A stretch of 64,000 nt of DNA from the NCBI GenBank assembly GCA_023382265.1, contig JAMCPX010000039.1, positions 1-64,000 on the forward strand, read 5' to 3'. Made by a program: the position numbers and the translations under genes. The DNA is from Deltaproteobacteria bacterium. Its GTDB lineage: Bacteria > JAMCPX01. This document shows positions 63,179 to 64,000 of this stretch, piece after piece. Numbering within the stretch: position 1 is the first letter of the stretch; every line of letters begins with the position of its first letter. The notes beneath the pieces were generated by a model, which saw nothing but the letters and a program-made list of their open reading frames with translations, did not search any database and was not told where the DNA came from.

Positions 63179-64000
63179 AAATGCCTCCGGGTGATTTTCT
63201 CAAGCCTGCCTATAAATTCTTCAATCATGGTATTGGATTTCTGCACGTCGTTTAGCTCTGTGTATATCCTTAATACGGGTTCTGTGCCTGATGCCCTGAC
63301 CATAAGAAAACCTCCATCTTTAAATTGAAATTTGTATCCATCAAGGTCGCTCATCTCATAATCTCCGAAACCTTTTAACAGCTTATCTTTATTGCTTACG
63401 ATAAACTCACTTACATTCTTTGCATCACTCATATGCAGATCTTTTCTTCTGTAATAATATTTTCCTGTGATTTTGATCATATCGGAGATAAGCATATCAA
63501 GGGATTTTTTTCTTTTTAACATCATCTGGATTATAAGTATGGATGCAAGCAGTGGATCTCGTTCAGGAATGTGCGATGCAATACCAATGCCGCCGCTTTC
63601 TTCCCCGCCGATCATTACATCATTACTCTGCATGAGTTCACATATATACTTAAATCCAATCTTTGTTATGTGCAGATTTAATCTGTAATGTTTACACAAT
63701 TTATCGACCATCTCTGTCCCCGACACCGTTTTTACGACATCCTTACTTAAGTTAAGTTCTTCTGCAAGATACATAAGCAATAGACCAAATACTTTATGGG
63801 CATCAATGTATCTGCCTCTTGCATCCACGAGTGCAATCCTGTCCGAATCGCCGTCTAATGCGATGCCGAGATCTGCCTTTTTATCGATAACCGTTTTGAT
63901 AAGCGGCAGGAGGTTTTTTTCAACAGGTTCAGGGTTTGTTCCTGCAAAAGATGGGTTTATTGTATTTCTTATTTCTATGACATCATGCCCAATCGAACCG
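63175..64000 (-). CDS. Phosphohexomutase (phosphoglucomutase/phosphomannomutase family), 5' end cut by window edge
   Basis: The visible 275 residues are the C-terminal two-thirds. The frame stays open to the right edge, so the N-terminal domain with the phosphoserine loop is outside the window; a GTG inside it near 63828 is not a real start. Visible motifs are INPSFAGTNPEPVEKNLLPL, the metal-binding loop LDGDSDRIALVD, the sugar-binding loop GGEESGGIG and the phosphate-binding VRASGTEPVLRIYTE. The family interconverts hexose-1- and hexose-6-phosphates; glucose, mannose or glucosamine cannot be told apart here. Its stop overlaps the yicC start by 4 bp. Confidence 0.92.
   Translation of the reverse strand, partial: GSIGHDVIEIRNTINPSFAGTNPEPVEKNLLPLIKTVIDKKADLGIALDGDSDRIALVDARGRYIDAHKVFGLLLMYLAEELNLSKDVVKTVSGTEMVDKLCKHYRLNLHITKIGFKYICELMQSNDVMIGGEESGGIGIASHIPERDPLLASILIIQMMLKRKKSLDMLISDMIKITGKYYYRRKDLHMSDAKNVSEFIVSNKDKLLKGFGDYEMSDLDGYKFQFKDGGFLMVRASGTEPVLRIYTELNDVQKSNTMIEEFIGRLEKITRRHL

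Overview
The window reads as an ordinary, gene-dense chromosome segment (AT-rich, roughly 40% GC by eye) from a Gram-negative bacterium. Signs of an outer membrane are two small secreted beta-barrel candidates ending in Phe, two large lipoproteins, an O-antigen ligase, an AsmA-family protein, a polyprenyl-phosphate sugar transferase and TatA. The gene set includes class II (B12) ribonucleotide reductase, a B12-binding mutase subunit, a DapL-type aminotransferase, MtnA, Zn-ribbon/TPR proteins and a TPR-Ser/Thr kinase. It best fits a deltaproteobacterial/Desulfobacterota-type or related anaerobe or facultative organism. That placement is inference: no rRNA or other taxonomic marker was available for comparison.

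Layout. 1-6.7 kb (mostly minus): a protein end at the left edge, an App1/HAD-like protein, plsX, a degraded IS110-type transposase, a GH31 lipoprotein, a CheY-like receiver and nadA. 6.8-11.6 kb (plus): a two-CCG Fe-S oxidoreductase, a beta-barrel protein, a membrane-anchored TPR-Ser/Thr kinase and rdgB. 11.6-14.7 kb: nrdJ (minus) with a promoter overlapped by two NrdR-box-like palindromes, then tatA (plus). 14.7-22.3 kb (minus): O-antigen ligase-TPR, radical SAM/DUF2344, a small membrane protein, a HAD phosphatase and accC. 22.3-23.2 kb: an HD/HD-GYP pseudogene. 23.2-33.6 kb (minus): one tight six-gene run, Zn-ribbon/TPR protein, smc, roadblock-like protein, ftsY, GDPD, Na/Pi transporter. 33.9-35.6 kb: proS (plus). 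35.6-44.9 kb (minus): another tight run, B12-binding mutase subunit, thiolase, DUF35 protein, gatC, gatA, gatB, AsmA-family, mtnA. 45-50.8 kb: membrane protein, dapL, SDR and class III aminotransferase (minus), with an alpha/beta hydrolase (plus). 50.8-52 kb: a gene-poor strip with a truncated SDR, a PKD/Ig-like fragment and tRNA-Phe(GAA). 52-53.3 kb (minus): GAF protein and CheY-like receiver. 53.5-61.7 kb (plus): beta-barrel protein, sugar transferase, glnD, xer recombinase, GH50/agarase-like lipoprotein. 61.7-64 kb (minus): gmk, yicC and a 5'-truncated phosphohexomutase.

How it fits together. Housekeeping genes (Gat amidotransferase, SMC/FtsY, ProS, Gmk/YicC, GlnD, NrdJ) are interleaved with surface-glycan and acyl-CoA genes. 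The thiolase/DUF35/B12-binding-subunit group, together with the SDR and biotin carboxylase, suggests CoA-thioester metabolism of the propionyl/methylmalonyl or branched-chain type. No CRISPR array, phage, toxin-antitoxin or defence island is visible, and I do not see a clearly new multi-gene system. The most worthwhile leads are the NrdR-type promoter, the GH31 enzyme with a changed sulfonate pocket, the unexplained inverted repeats (33.7, 47.2, 14.35 and 53.4 kb), the smc-roadblock-ftsY linkage and the cluster of decayed genes.
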